From Georgenia faecalis (GTDB lineage: Bacteria > Actinomycetota > Actinomycetes > Actinomycetales > Actinomycetaceae): a DNA stretch of 64,000 bases. This document shows positions 27,096 through 38,708 of this stretch, in pieces. The DNA lies in NCBI RefSeq assembly GCF_003710105.1, contig NZ_CP033325.1, forward strand, positions 2,232,001 to 2,296,000. Reading direction: 5' to 3'. The notes under the pieces are model-generated. The model saw only the letters and a program-made list of their open reading frames with translations. It was not told where the DNA came from and ran no database searches. The first letter of the stretch is position 1, and every line of letters starts with the position of its first letter. Position numbers and translations under genes: made by a program.

Positions 27096-28165
27096 GGAGC
27101 GACTCCCGTCGTGGGCAGGCCGAGCGTCTCGGGCAGGCCGAGCGCGAGGTTCATCGACTGCACGGCGGCGCCGGCGGTCCCCTTGCCGAGGTTGTCCAGG
27201 GCGGCGACGACGACGACGCGCCCGGCCCGCTCGTCGAGCGCGACCTGGAGGACGGTGTGGTTGGAGCCCACGGCGGCCGCCGTCGTCGGCCACTGGCCCG
27301 CCGGGAGGAGGTGGACGAACGGCTCGTCGGCGCACGCCCGCTCCCAGGCGGCGCGCACCTCGGCAGCGCTCGTACTGGCGTCCGCGAGCGGCGCGCTCAC
27401 CGTGGCGAGGATCCCCCGCGACATGGGCACCAGGGTGGGGGTGAAGGAGAGCCGGACGCCGGTGGCACCGGCGACCGCGAGGTTCTGCTCGATCTCGGGG
27501 ACGTGCCGGTGCGACCCGCCGACGGCGTAGGGCATGGCGGCGCCGAGGCCCTCGCTCGCGAGGAGGTGCGTCTTGGCGGCCTTGCCGGCCCCGGAGTAGC
27601 CGTTGGCGAGGACGGCGACGACATCGTCGGCGCGGACCACACCGGCGGCGACGCCCGGCTGGAGCGCGAGGGTGACGGCGGTGACGTTGCAGCCGGGGAC
27701 GGCGACCGTGCGGGCCTCCCGGAGGATCTCCCGCTGCGCCCGGGCGGGGCCGGGCTCCCCGGCGTGCCGGAGCTCGGGCATCCCGTAGGCCCAGGCCCCG
27801 GCGTAGTCGCCGCCGTAGAAGGCGTCCCACGCGGCGGGGTCGGTGAGCCGGTGGTCCGCGCCGCAGTCGAGGAGGAGCGGCGTGGGGCCGTCGATCGCCT
27901 CGAGCGCCGCCGTCAGCGCGCCGGAGGCGCCGTGCGGCAGCGCAAGGACGACGACGTCGTGCTCGGCCAGGCGGGCGGGGTCGGTGGGCTCGAGGACGCG
28001 GTCCGCGAGCGGGAGGAGGTGCGGCTGGTGCTCCCCGAGGAGGTCACCCACGCTGGAGTGCGCGGTGAGCGCCCCGATCTCGACCTCGGGGTGCGCAAGG
28101 AGCAGGCGCAGGACCTCGCCTCCCGCGTACCCGCTGGCTCCGGCCACCGCCACCGATACAGTCAC
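27092..28165 (-). CDS. argC: N-acetyl-gamma-glutamyl-phosphate reductase
   Basis: About 357 residues; NADPH-dependent reductase of the arginine pathway. Nucleotide-binding block [20 protein letters not shown] begins at residue 4, and the active-site cysteine lies in [17 protein letters not shown]. The start is placed at GTG 28165, giving [16 protein letters not shown], because a TATAGT box at 28173-28178 would start transcription exactly there and because homologues begin at this point. An in-frame ATG at 28171 (two codons earlier) is the alternative. It is the first gene of the arginine operon. Confidence 0.9.
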   Translation of the reverse strand: MTVSVAVAGASGYAGGEVLRLLLAHPEVEIGALTAHSSVGDLLGEHQPHLLPLADRVLEPTDPARLAEHDVVVLALPHGASGALTAALEAIDGPTPLLLDCGADHRLTDPAAWDAFYGGDYAGAWAYGMPELRHAGEPGPARAQREILREARTVAVPGCNVTAVTLALQPGVAAGVVRADDVVAVLANGYSGAGKAAKTHLLASEGLGAAMPYAVGGSHRHVPEIEQNLAVAGATGVRLSFTPTLVPMSRGILATVSAPLADASTSAAEVRAAWERACADEPFVHLLPAGQWPTTAAAVGSNHTVLQVALDERAGRVVVVAALDNLGKGTAGAAVQSMNLALGLPETLGLPTTGVAP

Positions 28166-28166
28166 T

Positions 28167-28180
28167 CGCATAACTATACA
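28167..28180 (-). promoter_or_regulatory. Probable ARG box overlapping the argC promoter
   Basis: On the minus strand TGTATAGTTATGCG matches the ArgR operator pattern TGAATAATTATTCA at 9-10 of 14 positions. The probable -10 box TATAGT lies within it, so ArgR bound here would block transcription of argCJBDFRGH. No clear -35 box is seen. A single box is visible; strong operators often have two. Confidence 0.5.
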
Positions 28181-28245
28181 CAGCCCTGCATGGAGGGTGG
28201 GACGCGCCCGCCTGGCGAGACGCCCGGGAGCGCGGCCGCGAGGGG

Positions 28246-28749
28246 CTACCGACTCTCGCCGGGGGCGAGGTGCTCCGTGCACTCGGCGTCGATGCGCCGG
28301 GCGAACGCGCGCACCGCGTCCCAGTCACGCAGGTCGCCCTGCGGGGCGCGCACCAGCCGGGTCACCGAGCGCTCGCGGAGGTTGAGCAGCTCGGGCTCGA
28401 TGCGTCCGGGGAACGTCGCGGTGCCGACGGGGTCGACGGCGGCGACGACCTTCGGCTCGACCGTCGTCGGCTCGTCCGCCTCCGCACCGGCCAGGCCGAC
28501 GGAGAAGACCCACGTGGGCAGCACGGCGAGCTCGCCGGCGTGCCGCTCGGCGAACTCGCGGGCGTGGGCCATCCAGCGCGACATGTACACCGCCGAGCCG
28601 AGCACGACGACCTCCGCGTCGCCGATGTCGGCCGACTGGGCCGGCTCGTGCCGGGTGGTGTGCCCGAGGGCCGCGAGCTCCTGGGCGATCGCGTCGGCGA
28701 TCTCGGCGGTGGCTTCGTGCTTCGAGGCGGAGACGACGAGGATGCGCAT
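28246..28749 (-). CDS. Flavodoxin-fold protein
   Basis: A 167-residue protein starting [20 protein letters not shown], where [12 protein letters not shown] matches the FMN phosphate loop position of long-chain flavodoxin/HemG-like proteins. [19 protein letters not shown] fits the second flavin loop. It may be a menaquinone-dependent protoporphyrinogen oxidase-like flavoprotein, though the family also contains proteins of unknown role. ATG at 28749 is preferred over an upstream in-frame start because the flavin motif begins there. It lies between argC and an SDR gene, with no overlap to either. Confidence 0.72.
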   Translation of the reverse strand: MRILVVSASKHEATAEIADAIAQELAALGHTTRHEPAQSADIGDAEVVVLGSAVYMSRWMAHAREFAERHAGELAVLPTWVFSVGLAGAEADEPTTVEPKVVAAVDPVGTATFPGRIEPELLNLRERSVTRLVRAPQGDLRDWDAVRAFARRIDAECTEHLAPGESR

Positions 28750-28877
28750 ACCCCACTGTGGCCCGCTTTGCCACGATTCGCCCGGGACCTTCGTCCGCGG
28801 GCTCCGCAGGACGAGCTCGGGCTCCCGCTGGAGCCCGGCACCGCCAGGCACGCGGCCGACGACGTCGCGTCGGTGCG

Positions 28878-29672
28878 TCAGTCCGGGCGCGTGACGACGC
28901 GCAGCCGGCGCTCGTCAGGGCTCAGCCCGCGGGAGACGAGCGCGCGCAGCGACTCCACCGTGTCCGCGCCCGCCCGCAGGTAGCAGCCCGACAGCGCGTC
29001 GAGCTCGCCGCGGGCGATGGCGACGCAGAGGTCGACGACGGCGGCGACGTCCGTCCACTCGGTCCGGTCCGCGTGCATCGCCATCCCGCGGGTCATGTCG
29101 GTGACGACGACGCCCGGGGCGAGCTCGAAGGTGCGCAGCCCGCGCTCGTACCCCGCCTCGTGGAGCCCGCCGCCGATGCGGAAGAGCGCCGTCTTGGAGA
29201 CGTTGTAGGCGCTGGCGACGGCGTTGTCCCGCACGCCGGCGCCCGAGCTGAGGTCGACGAGGCGGCCGGCGCCCCGCTCGATCATCCCCGGCACCACGGC
29301 CCGGGCCAGGAGGAACGGTCCGCGGACGTTGGTCTCGACGACGGACCACCACTCCTGGGGGTCCGCCTCCCACAGCGGGACCTCGGCGTCGACCCGGCCG
29401 GCGTTGTTGACGAGGAGGTCGACCGAGCCGAGCGCGCCCTCGGCGCGCATGACGGCCTCGACGACGCCGGAGGCGTCGGTGACGTCCGTCGGCACCGCGA
29501 CGGCCCGGCGGCCCATCGCCTCGATCTCGCGGGCGACGTCGGCCAGGCGGTCGGCGTCGCGGGCGAGGACGGCCACGTCGAGGCCGGCGGCGGCGAGCCC
29601 GAGGGCGAGCGCCCGGCCGATGCCGCGCGAGGCGCCGGTGACGAGGGCGGTGCGGGCGGGTGCGACGCTCAT
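28878..29672 (-). CDS. Short-chain dehydrogenase/reductase
   Basis: A classical 264-residue SDR. The NAD(P)-binding motif TGASRGIG is at about residues 12-19, NNAG at about 88-91, and the catalytic Ser and YNVSK at about 140 and 154-158. After the catalytic site comes PGVVVTDM. A basic residue after the glycine motif suggests NADPH. The start ATG overlaps the pheT stop (ATGA), so it is probably co-transcribed with pheST. Substrate unknown. Confidence 0.85.
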   Translation of the reverse strand: MSVAPARTALVTGASRGIGRALALGLAAAGLDVAVLARDADRLADVAREIEAMGRRAVAVPTDVTDASGVVEAVMRAEGALGSVDLLVNNAGRVDAEVPLWEADPQEWWSVVETNVRGPFLLARAVVPGMIERGAGRLVDLSSGAGVRDNAVASAYNVSKTALFRIGGGLHEAGYERGLRTFELAPGVVVTDMTRGMAMHADRTEWTDVAAVVDLCVAIARGELDALSGCYLRAGADTVESLRALVSRGLSPDERRLRVVTRPD

Positions 29673-32254
29673 GACCGCAGCTCCGCGCCGACCTGCTCGC
29701 GGGCGGCGGCGACGATGCGCTCGCGCACCTCGGCCGTCTCCTGCGCGGTGAGGGTGCGGTCCGGCGCCCGGAGCCGCAGCGCGAAGGCGAGGGACTTCTT
29801 GCCCTCCCCCAGCTGGTCGCCGGTGTAGACGTCGAAGAGGCGCACCTCCTCGGCGAGCTCCCCGGCGCCGGCCCGGACCGCGGCGAGGACGTCGGCGGCG
29901 GGCACGCCGGTGTCGACGACGAGCGCCACGTCCTCCTTGCCCGGCGGGTACGTCGACACGGGTGTCGGCTGGACGGGCTCGGTCGGTGCGGCGGCGGCGA
30001 GGGCGTCGAGGTCCACCTCGAACGCCACGGCCCCGGCGGGCAGGTCGAAGGCGGCGACGACGCGGGGGTGCAGCTGCCCGGCGTGGCCGACGACCGCTCC
30101 CCCGGCCCGCACGCCCGCGCAGCGGCCGGGGTGCCAGGGGGCGTGCTCGGCGGCCTCGACGGTGACCGGCGCCCCGAGGGCGGCGGCAACGGCGCGTACG
30201 GCGTCCACGGCGTCGGCCCAGTCGGCGGCGCGCCCGCGGCCCCAGACCCCGTCGGGGACGAGCTGACCGGTGAGGACGCCGGCGACGTGCCGCGGCTGGC
30301 GCGGCACGGCCTGCGCGAGGGCGGCGAGCTCGTCGTCGGTCGGCCGGCGGTCCGCCGGCGGCGAGGCGGCGACCCCGACCCCGGCGGGCCGGGTGACGAG
30401 ACCGAGCTCGAAGACGCGGGCGTCGACGAGCCCGCGGCTCACGTTGCGCCGCGCGACGTCGAGGAGGCTGTCGAGCAGGGACGTGCGCATGAAGGGGGCG
30501 TCGTCGGCCATGGGGTTGGCCAGGCGCAGCGCCAGGCGGCGCTCGTCGTCCGCGGGCAGGCCCATGCGGTCGTGGACCTCCCCGACGAACGGGTAGGAGA
30601 GCACCTCGACGAGCCCGAGGTCCGCCAGCGCCCGGGCGACGTCGCGGCGCTGCCGCTGGCCGCGGGTGAGGCCGTGGCCGGCGGGGGCGGTCGGCAGGAC
30701 CGAGGGGATCTCGTCGTAGCCCGCCAGGCGCGCGACCTCCTCGACGAGGTGGGCCGGTCCGACGAGGTCGGGCCGCCAGGTGGGCGGCGTGACGGCGACG
30801 ACCTCGGGGTCCTCGGTGGTTTCGACGCGCGCGCCGATCTCCTCGAGGAGGCCCCTCACCTGCTCGCGCGGGTAGTCGACGCCGGTGAGCCGGCGCGCCT
30901 CGTCCACGCGCAGGAGCACGGGCGCGGGGTGGCCGGTGCGGTCGAGGTCGCCGACCCGCGGGTCCGCCGTCCCGCCGCCGTGCTCGACGAGCAGGTCGAC
31001 GACGCGCTGGGCGGCCACGGCGGGCAGCCGCGGGTCGACGCCGCGCTCGAAGCGCTTGGCGGCCTCACTCGGCAGCTTGTGCCGGCGGGCGGTGCGCGCC
31101 ACGGACACGGGGTCGAAGTGCGCGGCCTCGACGAGCACGTCCGTGGTGGCGGGCCCGACCTCGGTCTGCGCCCCACCCATGACACCGGCCAGGCCGAGCA
31201 CGCGCGAGCCGCGCGCCCCGTCGGGCGAGTCGGTGATGAGCAGGTCCTCGGGGTCGAGGGTGCGGGTGACGTCGTCGAGCGTGGTGAGCTGCTCCCCCGG
31301 CGCCGCGCGGCGCACGACGACCGGCTCGGCGACCTCGGCGAGGTCGTAGGCGTGCAGCGGCTGGCCGAGGTCGAGCATGACGTAGTTGGTCACGTCCACG
31401 GCGAGGGAGATGGGGCGCATCCCCGCCTGGGTGAGGCGCTCCTTGAGCCACGCCGGGGACGGGGCGCTCGGGTCGATGCCGCGGACCACGCGGGTGACGA
31501 AGCGGTCGCAGCCGACGTTCCCGGCGATCGGCGCGGCGTCGTCGACCTCGACGACGACGGCGTCGGGCGTGGCCGCGGGCGGCGGGCCGCCGGGAAGGTT
31601 CTCCGGCAGGCCCGGGTCGGTGAAGGCCGCCCCGGTGGCGTGGGAGTACTCGCGGGCCACGCCGCGCATGGCGAAGCAGTAGCCGCGGTCGGGGGTCACG
31701 TTGATCTCGAGCACCTCCTCCCCCAGGCCGAGCAGCGCGATGGCGTCGGCGCCGGGCGCGGGGACGTCCCCGGCGCCGAGGAGCTGCTCGAGGACGATGA
31801 TGCCGGCGTGGTCCTCGCCGAGGCCCAGCTCGCGGGCCGAGCAGATCATCCCGTCGGAGGTGTGCCCGTAGGTCTTGCGGGCGGCGATGTGGAAGTCGCC
31901 CGGCAGCGTGGTCCCGGGGAGGGCGACGACGACGGAGTCGCCGACACCGAAGTTGTGGGCGCCGCAGACGATGCCGCGGGAGGGGACGTCGGCCGGCTCC
32001 TTGCCGGTGCCGGGGGCGTCGTTGTGCGCCTCGCCGACGTCGACCCGGCAGAAGTTCACCGTCTTGCCGTTCTTGTGCTCCTCGGCGACCACGGAGAGGA
32101 CCCGGCCGACGACGAGCGGGCCGGTGACCGCCGCGGGGACGATCTCCTCCTCCTCGAGGCCCACGCGGACGAGGTCCGCGGCGAGGTCGGCCGCGGTGGT
32201 CCCGGGCGCGACGGCGACGTGCTCGGCGAGCCAGGACAGCGGGACGTACGGCAT
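29669..32254 (-). CDS. pheT: Phenylalanyl-tRNA synthetase beta subunit
   Basis: An 861-residue subunit with the full set of domains. An N-terminal tRNA-binding EMAP/OB domain (about 40-165) is followed by B3/B4 editing domains with the RRHKLPSEAAKRFERGVDP block and the B5 domain. The class-II-like core comes next, and a C-terminal FDX-ACB anticodon-binding domain (YPPGKEDVALVVDTGVPAAD region) ends the protein. pheS ends one base upstream. Forms a heterotetramer with PheS. Confidence 0.95.
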   Translation of the reverse strand: MPYVPLSWLAEHVAVAPGTTAADLAADLVRVGLEEEEIVPAAVTGPLVVGRVLSVVAEEHKNGKTVNFCRVDVGEAHNDAPGTGKEPADVPSRGIVCGAHNFGVGDSVVVALPGTTLPGDFHIAARKTYGHTSDGMICSARELGLGEDHAGIIVLEQLLGAGDVPAPGADAIALLGLGEEVLEINVTPDRGYCFAMRGVAREYSHATGAAFTDPGLPENLPGGPPPAATPDAVVVEVDDAAPIAGNVGCDRFVTRVVRGIDPSAPSPAWLKERLTQAGMRPISLAVDVTNYVMLDLGQPLHAYDLAEVAEPVVVRRAAPGEQLTTLDDVTRTLDPEDLLITDSPDGARGSRVLGLAGVMGGAQTEVGPATTDVLVEAAHFDPVSVARTARRHKLPSEAAKRFERGVDPRLPAVAAQRVVDLLVEHGGGTADPRVGDLDRTGHPAPVLLRVDEARRLTGVDYPREQVRGLLEEIGARVETTEDPEVVAVTPPTWRPDLVGPAHLVEEVARLAGYDEIPSVLPTAPAGHGLTRGQRQRRDVARALADLGLVEVLSYPFVGEVHDRMGLPADDERRLALRLANPMADDAPFMRTSLLDSLLDVARRNVSRGLVDARVFELGLVTRPAGVGVAASPPADRRPTDDELAALAQAVPRQPRHVAGVLTGQLVPDGVWGRGRAADWADAVDAVRAVAAALGAPVTVEAAEHAPWHPGRCAGVRAGGAVVGHAGQLHPRVVAAFDLPAGAVAFEVDLDALAAAAPTEPVQPTPVSTYPPGKEDVALVVDTGVPAADVLAAVRAGAGELAEEVRLFDVYTGDQLGEGKKSLAFALRLRAPDRTLTAQETAEVRERIVAAAREQVGAELRS

Positions 32255-32255
32255 G

Positions 32256-34585
<2,330 letters not shown>

Positions 34586-34594
<9 letters not shown>

Positions 34595-35380
34595 CTGCAC
34601 CCGCGCCGACTCGTAGAGGCACACCGTCGCGGCGGTGGCGAGGTTGAGGGACTCCGCCAGCCCGTGGACCGGCACCCGCACGGTGGCGTCCGCCAGGGCC
34701 CGCTCGTCCGCGCTCAGCCCCTGCGCCTCGGTGCCGAAGAGCCACGCGGTGGGCCGAGCGAGGTCCGGCGCCCCGGCGCCGTCGAGGGCGTGGAGGTCCC
34801 AGCGCCCGCGCCCGTCCGCCGCGAGGACCTGCAGCCCGGCGGCCCGCACCGCCGCGACCGACGCCGCGGCGTCCGCGCCGGTGAGGACGGGGAGGTGGAA
34901 GAGCGAGCCGGCGGTGGAGCGCACCACCTTGGGGTTGAGCAGCTCGACGCTGCCGGCGGTGAGGACGACGGCGTCGGCCCCGGCGGCGTCGGCGGCGCGG
35001 ATCACCGCACCGGCGTTGCCCGGGTCGGTGACCCGGGCGAGCACGGCGACCAGCCGCGCGCCGGCCAACGCGCCCTCGTCGGTCGCGACTGCGGCGGCGT
35101 CGACGACGGCGAGGACGCCCTGGGAGTCGGCGCTGAGGGCGGCCGACACCTCCTCGGTGACGAGCTGGACGCGCTCGAACCCGGCGATCTCCGGGTACCG
35201 GGTTGCCGCGCCGGGGGTGAGGAGGACCTCGCGGACCGCGGGGGCGGCGTGACGCACGGCCTCCCGGGCCCCCTGGGGCCCCTCGACGAGGAAGCGGCCC
35301 TCGCGGCGGCGGACGGACCGCTGGTGCAGCGCCCGCACGCGCCGCAGGCGCTCGGTCAGCCGGTCGGCGACGTGGTCCAT
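34586..35380 (-). CDS. TrmH/SpoU family RNA 2'-O-methyltransferase (TsnR-like)
   Basis: A 264-residue SPOUT methyltransferase. The N-terminal L30e-like substrate-binding domain (GRFLVEGPQGAREAVRH) is followed by the knotted SAM domain, with motif 1 LARVTDPGNAGAVIRAADAAGAD, motif 2 WLFGTEAQGLS and motif 3 VPVHGLAESLNLATAATVCLYE. The usual target is a ribose in 23S rRNA. It sits next to rplT-rpmI-infC, as is common in actinobacteria. Confidence 0.92.
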
Positions 35381-35473
35381 CGTTCCTCCTGGGTCGGCGC
35401 GGTCAGCGCGTCGGCGGCGTCACCCACGGCGCGCGCGTCAGCGGGCCCTGGCGGGCGGGCATGCCGGGCATGA

Positions 35474-35510
35474 CGACGCCCCGCCACACCGGAGCGTGAC
35501 GGGGCGCGTC
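35474..35510 (-). terminator. Hairpin after rplT
   Basis: A GC-rich inverted repeat around CGGGGCG/CGCCCCG, with CAC/GTG pairing inside, lies just after the rplT stop on the minus strand. It lacks a T-tract. It probably separates the infC operon from the methyltransferase gene downstream. Confidence 0.4.
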
Positions 35511-35521
35511 GAGGGTGGGTC

Positions 35522-35902
35522 TCACGCCGCGGGGGCGTTGACGTCCTCGGGCAGGCTGGTGCGCGCGAGCTCGACCAGCGCGTTGAACGCGGCCGGGTCG
35601 CTCACCGCGAGCTCGGCGAGCATGCGGCGGTCGACCTCGATCTCGGCGGCCTTGAGGCCCTGGATGAACCGGTTGTACGTCATCCCCTGGGCGCGGACCG
35701 CGGCGTTGATGCGCTGGATCCACAGGCGACGGAAGTCGCCCTTGCGAGCCTTGCGGTCGCGGTAGTTGTAGGTGAGGGAGTGGGTGACCTGCTCCTTCGC
35801 CTTGCGGTACAGCCGCGAGCGCTGGCCGCGGTAACCGGCGGCGCGCTCGAGGGTAGTGCGGCGCTTCTTCTGGGCGTTTACCGCCCGCTTGACGCGTGCC
35901 AC
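35522..35902 (-). CDS. rplT: 50S ribosomal protein L20
   Basis: The 126-residue protein begins [20 protein letters not shown] and shows the highly basic long helix followed by the conserved C-terminal globular part ([20 protein letters not shown]). L20 binds 23S rRNA early in assembly. The start is GTG. It lies 25 bases after rpmI in the infC-rpmI-rplT operon. Confidence 0.96.
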   Translation of the reverse strand: MARVKRAVNAQKKRRTTLERAAGYRGQRSRLYRKAKEQVTHSLTYNYRDRKARKGDFRRLWIQRINAAVRAQGMTYNRFIQGLKAAEIEVDRRMLAELAVSDPAAFNALVELARTSLPEDVNAPAA

Positions 35903-35927
35903 GTCGTTCTCCTAAGGGTAGGGCGGC

Positions 35928-36122
35928 TCAGTTGCCGAGCAGCTTCTTGATCTTCTTGACGTCGGCGGGGGCGACCGCCTTGTCCATGGCCAGACGGCGA
36001 GTCCGCTTGCTCGACTTGCTCTCGAAGAGGTGCCGGCGGTTGGCCTGCTCGCGCATGACCTTGCCGCTGCCGGTGATCCGGAAGCGCTTCTTGGCACCGG
36101 AGTGCGTCTTGTTCTTCGGCAT
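35928..36122 (-). CDS. rpmI: 50S ribosomal protein L35
   Basis: A 64-residue basic protein starting [20 protein letters not shown], the standard L35 sequence, with [16 protein letters not shown] in the middle. It lies between infC and rplT, the usual order. Confidence 0.96.
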   Translation of the reverse strand: MPKNKTHSGAKKRFRITGSGKVMREQANRRHLFESKSSKRTRRLAMDKAVAPADVKKIKKLLGN

Positions 36123-36205
36123 CGTCTCTTCCTCGGGTGGGCCGTGCGGGGGGCACGGGTAGTTCTGCCGGCTCGCACCGGCGGGATGGGGTGGGCGTCG
36201 GGGTG

Positions 36206-36787
36206 CTACGCCTCGGGCGTGGCCTCGTCGGAGGCCTGCTTCTCGCGCTCGCGGCGCTGCTCGTTGCGCGCCTCGGCCTTCTTCTTGTGCGGGCCGATGA
36301 CCATCGTCATGTTGCGGCCGTCGAGGCGCGGCGAGCTCTCGATCGCGCCCAGGTCCGAGACGTCCTCGGCGAGGCGCTGGAGGAGGCGCATGCCCATCTC
36401 GGGGCGCGACTGCTCACGACCGCGGAACATGATCATGACCTTGACCTTGTCGCCGCCCTTGAGGAACCGCACCACGTGACCCTTCTTGGTCTCGTAGTCG
36501 TGCGGGTCGATCTTGAGGCGGAACCGGATCTCCTTGAGCGCCGTGTTCACCTGGTTGCGGCGGGCGTCGCGTGCCTTCATGGCCGACTCGTACTTGAACT
36601 TGCCGTAGTCCATGAGCTTGCACACGGGTGGCCGCGCATCGGGGGCGACCTCGACGAGGTCGAGGTCGGCCTCCTGGGCCAGTCGCAGGGCATCCTCCAC
36701 GCGGACGACACCCACCTGCTCGCCGCCCGGTCCTACCAGGCGAACCTCGGGCACGCGGATCCGCTCATTGATGCGGGGCTCGCTGAT
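36206..36787 (-). CDS. infC: Translation initiation factor IF-3, probable AUC start
   Basis: A 193-residue IF-3. The N-terminal domain starts (I)[18 protein letters not shown] and includes [16 protein letters not shown]; the C-terminal domain includes [28 protein letters not shown]. No ATG or good GTG precedes the family start. Instead ATC at 36787 is preceded, six bases away, by a perfect AAGGAG (36794-36799). infC is known for non-canonical AUU/AUC/AUA starts that IF-3 itself discriminates against, giving autoregulation, so AUC is the most likely start here. GTG at 36802 is the weaker alternative. Confidence 0.93.
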   Translation of the reverse strand: MSEPRINERIRVPEVRLVGPGGEQVGVVRVEDALRLAQEADLDLVEVAPDARPPVCKLMDYGKFKYESAMKARDARRNQVNTALKEIRFRLKIDPHDYETKKGHVVRFLKGGDKVKVMIMFRGREQSRPEMGMRLLQRLAEDVSDLGAIESSPRLDGRNMTMVIGPHKKKAEARNEQRREREKQASDEATPEA

Positions 36788-36824
36788 GTGCTGCTCCTTC
36801 ACGCTGTCGTCGATGGCCGCGCAC

Positions 36825-36859
36825 AGAGAAGGCCCCCGGCGCGGGTGCGCACGGAGGCC
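36825..36859 (-). promoter_or_regulatory. Possible attenuator hairpin in the infC leader
   Basis: On the minus strand GGCCTCCG (36852-36859) pairs with CGGGGGCC (36831-36838), followed directly by TTCTCT (36825-36830), 37 bases before the AUC start. Upstream are two small hairpins at 36867-36884 (seven-base stem with a UCCG tetraloop) and 36886-36899. GAGGCC further upstream could compete for GGCCTC. The arrangement resembles a terminator/antiterminator switch but this is inference from base pairing. Confidence 0.4.
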
Positions 36860-37015
36860 ACAGGTCCGCGTGCCGGAGCACGCGTGAGGGCACGCCCTCA
36901 AGGACCAGACCCGGCCTCTGTCGTCCTCGCGAACAGTCGAGACAAGGTGGGATGATCTCCGCTTGCACACCGAGGGCTTTCACCCCCGGTCGGTCAGTCT
37001 GGGAGACTATCACGC

Positions 37016-37711
37016 ATGAGTGTCGACCCGCACGCCACCCACGCCCCCGCGCGTGCGATGGCGCAGCCCCCCGCGGCGGAGCCGTGGTCGGGCGCGGGGT
37101 CCCCCACCGCCCGTGCCACCCCCGCCGGCCCAGGCCCCGCCGACCCGGTCCCCGCCGGCCCGGGGGCACCGGCTGGTCCCCCGGCGCACGGCCCGCGCCG
37201 GGCCGCGTCCCGGCGCCGGTGGCCGCTCGTCGTCGCCGTCATCGCGCTCGTCCTCGCCGTCGCCGCCGGGGTCTACCTCCTCGTCCTCGCCCGCGCCTGG
37301 TCGGAGCGGGCGGCGCAGCTCGAGGAGAGCGCGCAGACCCTGGGCACGGAGCTGGCGCAGTCCCGGGCCGAGCTCACCGACGCGGACCACGCGCTGACGA
37401 CCACCCAGGACCAGCTGGAGGCCGCGCAGGAGCAGATCGCCGAGCTCGCCGACCGCGTCGCCCAGACCGGCGACGACCGCGAGATCCAGCGCCAGCTCGC
37501 CGACTACCAGGCCCGCGTCTCCTCCGCCGCGACCGCCGTCGCCCTCGCCATGGACGACTGCGTCCGTGGGCAGCAGCAGCTCATCGGCTACCTCGACGAC
37601 GCCGCCGCCTACGACCCGACCGAGCTGGCGGACTTCCGCACCCGGGTGGGCGAGTTCTGCACCGCCGCCACCGAGGCGAACGACGAGCTCCAGCGGCAGG
37701 TCGGCGAGTGA
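37016..37711 (+). CDS. Single-pass membrane protein with periplasmic coiled coil
   Basis: A 231-residue protein with no recognised family. The first ~60 residues are Pro/Ala/Gly rich. A basic patch (RRAASRRRW) then precedes one membrane helix (about residues 70-92). After it come a long coiled coil (about 95-165) with heptad-like Leu/Ala spacing and a C-terminal domain holding two cysteines (DDCVRGQ and EFCTAA) that could form a disulfide outside. The stop overlaps the start of the protease gene (GTGA), so the two products probably work together at the cell surface. Confidence 0.75.
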   Translation: MSVDPHATHAPARAMAQPPAAEPWSGAGSPTARATPAGPGPADPVPAGPGAPAGPPAHGPRRAASRRRWPLVVAVIALVLAVAAGVYLLVLARAWSERAAQLEESAQTLGTELAQSRAELTDADHALTTTQDQLEAAQEQIAELADRVAQTGDDREIQRQLADYQARVSSAATAVALAMDDCVRGQQQLIGYLDDAAAYDPTELADFRTRVGEFCTAATEANDELQRQVGE

Positions 37712-38619
37712 GCCGCCGTCCCGCGGCCGCCTTCGCCGTCGTCCTGCTCGCCGGGACCGCGGCGTGCGGCGCCGTCCCCGCGATGCCCGGACCGCTGCCG
37801 ACCACGTTCGTGCCCGACGACGTCGCACCGGTCGTCGCCGACCCCGGGAGCCTGTCGCCGGACGGCGTCGACGCCGCCGAGCGCATGGCGGTGCGGGTGC
37901 GCAACGTCGGGTGCGGTGAGCTCTCCACCGGGTCGGGGTTCGCCCTGGACGAGCGGACCATCATCACCAACCGGCACGTCGCGGCGAACTCCTCCCGCCT
38001 GCAGATCACCACCTACGACGGCCGGGAGATCGAGGCCGTCTCCGCCGGCGGCTCCGACCTCGCGGACCTCGCCCTCCTGCGGACCGAGGAGCCGCTGACG
38101 AGCGTCCCGGGCATCGCCGAGGTCGACGCCGCCGCGGGCGACCAGGTGACCGTCATCGGGTACCCCGAGGGAGGCCAGCTCACGACGACGACCGGGCAGG
38201 TCCTCGGGTACGAGCCGGACCCCCTGGGCTCCGACCTCGGCATGGTGGGGCGGACCAACGCCGAGGTGGACCACGGGTCCTCGGGGAGCGCCGTCCTCAA
38301 CGCCGACGGTGAGGTCATCGGCGTCGTCTACGCGATGGACATGTGGGGGAACAGCTACATGGTCCCCGTGAGCACGCTGCACGAGCTCCTCGCCGAGGAG
38401 GCGTTCACGCCGCTGACGGCGTGCGACGCCCCCGGCCAGGTGCCGGGCACGGGCACCCCCACCGAGGCCCCGGGCACCGAAGGGCCCACCACCGAGGGGC
38501 CCAGCACCGAGGCGCCGGACGGGGCGCCGTCGGACGCACCGGGGACGGACAGCCCGCTGGCCCCGCTCACGCCTCTGCCCACGCCGACGCCGTCGGCCAC
38601 CGCCACGACGACGCCGTAG
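37708..38619 (+). CDS. Exported trypsin-like serine protease
   Basis: A 303-residue protein. The N-terminus is a signal sequence (AAFAVVLLAGTAACGAV) with a possible but weak lipobox before Cys at about residue 20. The catalytic triad of the chymotrypsin fold is visible: His in ITNRHVAANS, Asp in GSDLADLALL and Ser in DHGSSGSAVL. No PDZ domain follows; instead there is a ~75-residue Pro/Thr/Glu/Ser tail. GTG at 37708 overlaps the upstream gene. It resembles HtrA/MarP-type extracytoplasmic proteases. Substrate unknown. Confidence 0.82.
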   Translation: MSRRPAAAFAVVLLAGTAACGAVPAMPGPLPTTFVPDDVAPVVADPGSLSPDGVDAAERMAVRVRNVGCGELSTGSGFALDERTIITNRHVAANSSRLQITTYDGREIEAVSAGGSDLADLALLRTEEPLTSVPGIAEVDAAAGDQVTVIGYPEGGQLTTTTGQVLGYEPDPLGSDLGMVGRTNAEVDHGSSGSAVLNADGEVIGVVYAMDMWGNSYMVPVSTLHELLAEEAFTPLTACDAPGQVPGTGTPTEAPGTEGPTTEGPSTEAPDGAPSDAPGTDSPLAPLTPLPTPTPSATATTTP

Positions 38620-38673
38620 CGGCGCGCCTGGCTCCTCCGGCGCGCCTGGCTCCTCCGGCGCGTCTGGCTCGTC
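38620..38673. repeat. 18-bp tandem repeat, three units
   Basis: Units CGGCGCGCCTGGCTCCTC at 38620-38637 and 38638-38655 are identical; 38656-38673 differs at two positions. They follow the protease stop directly and fill most of the gap to the convergent sseB gene. Confidence 0.9.
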
Positions 38674-38708
38674 CGGGTGCGTCAAGCGGGTCCGGCGGGT
38701 CCGGCGCG

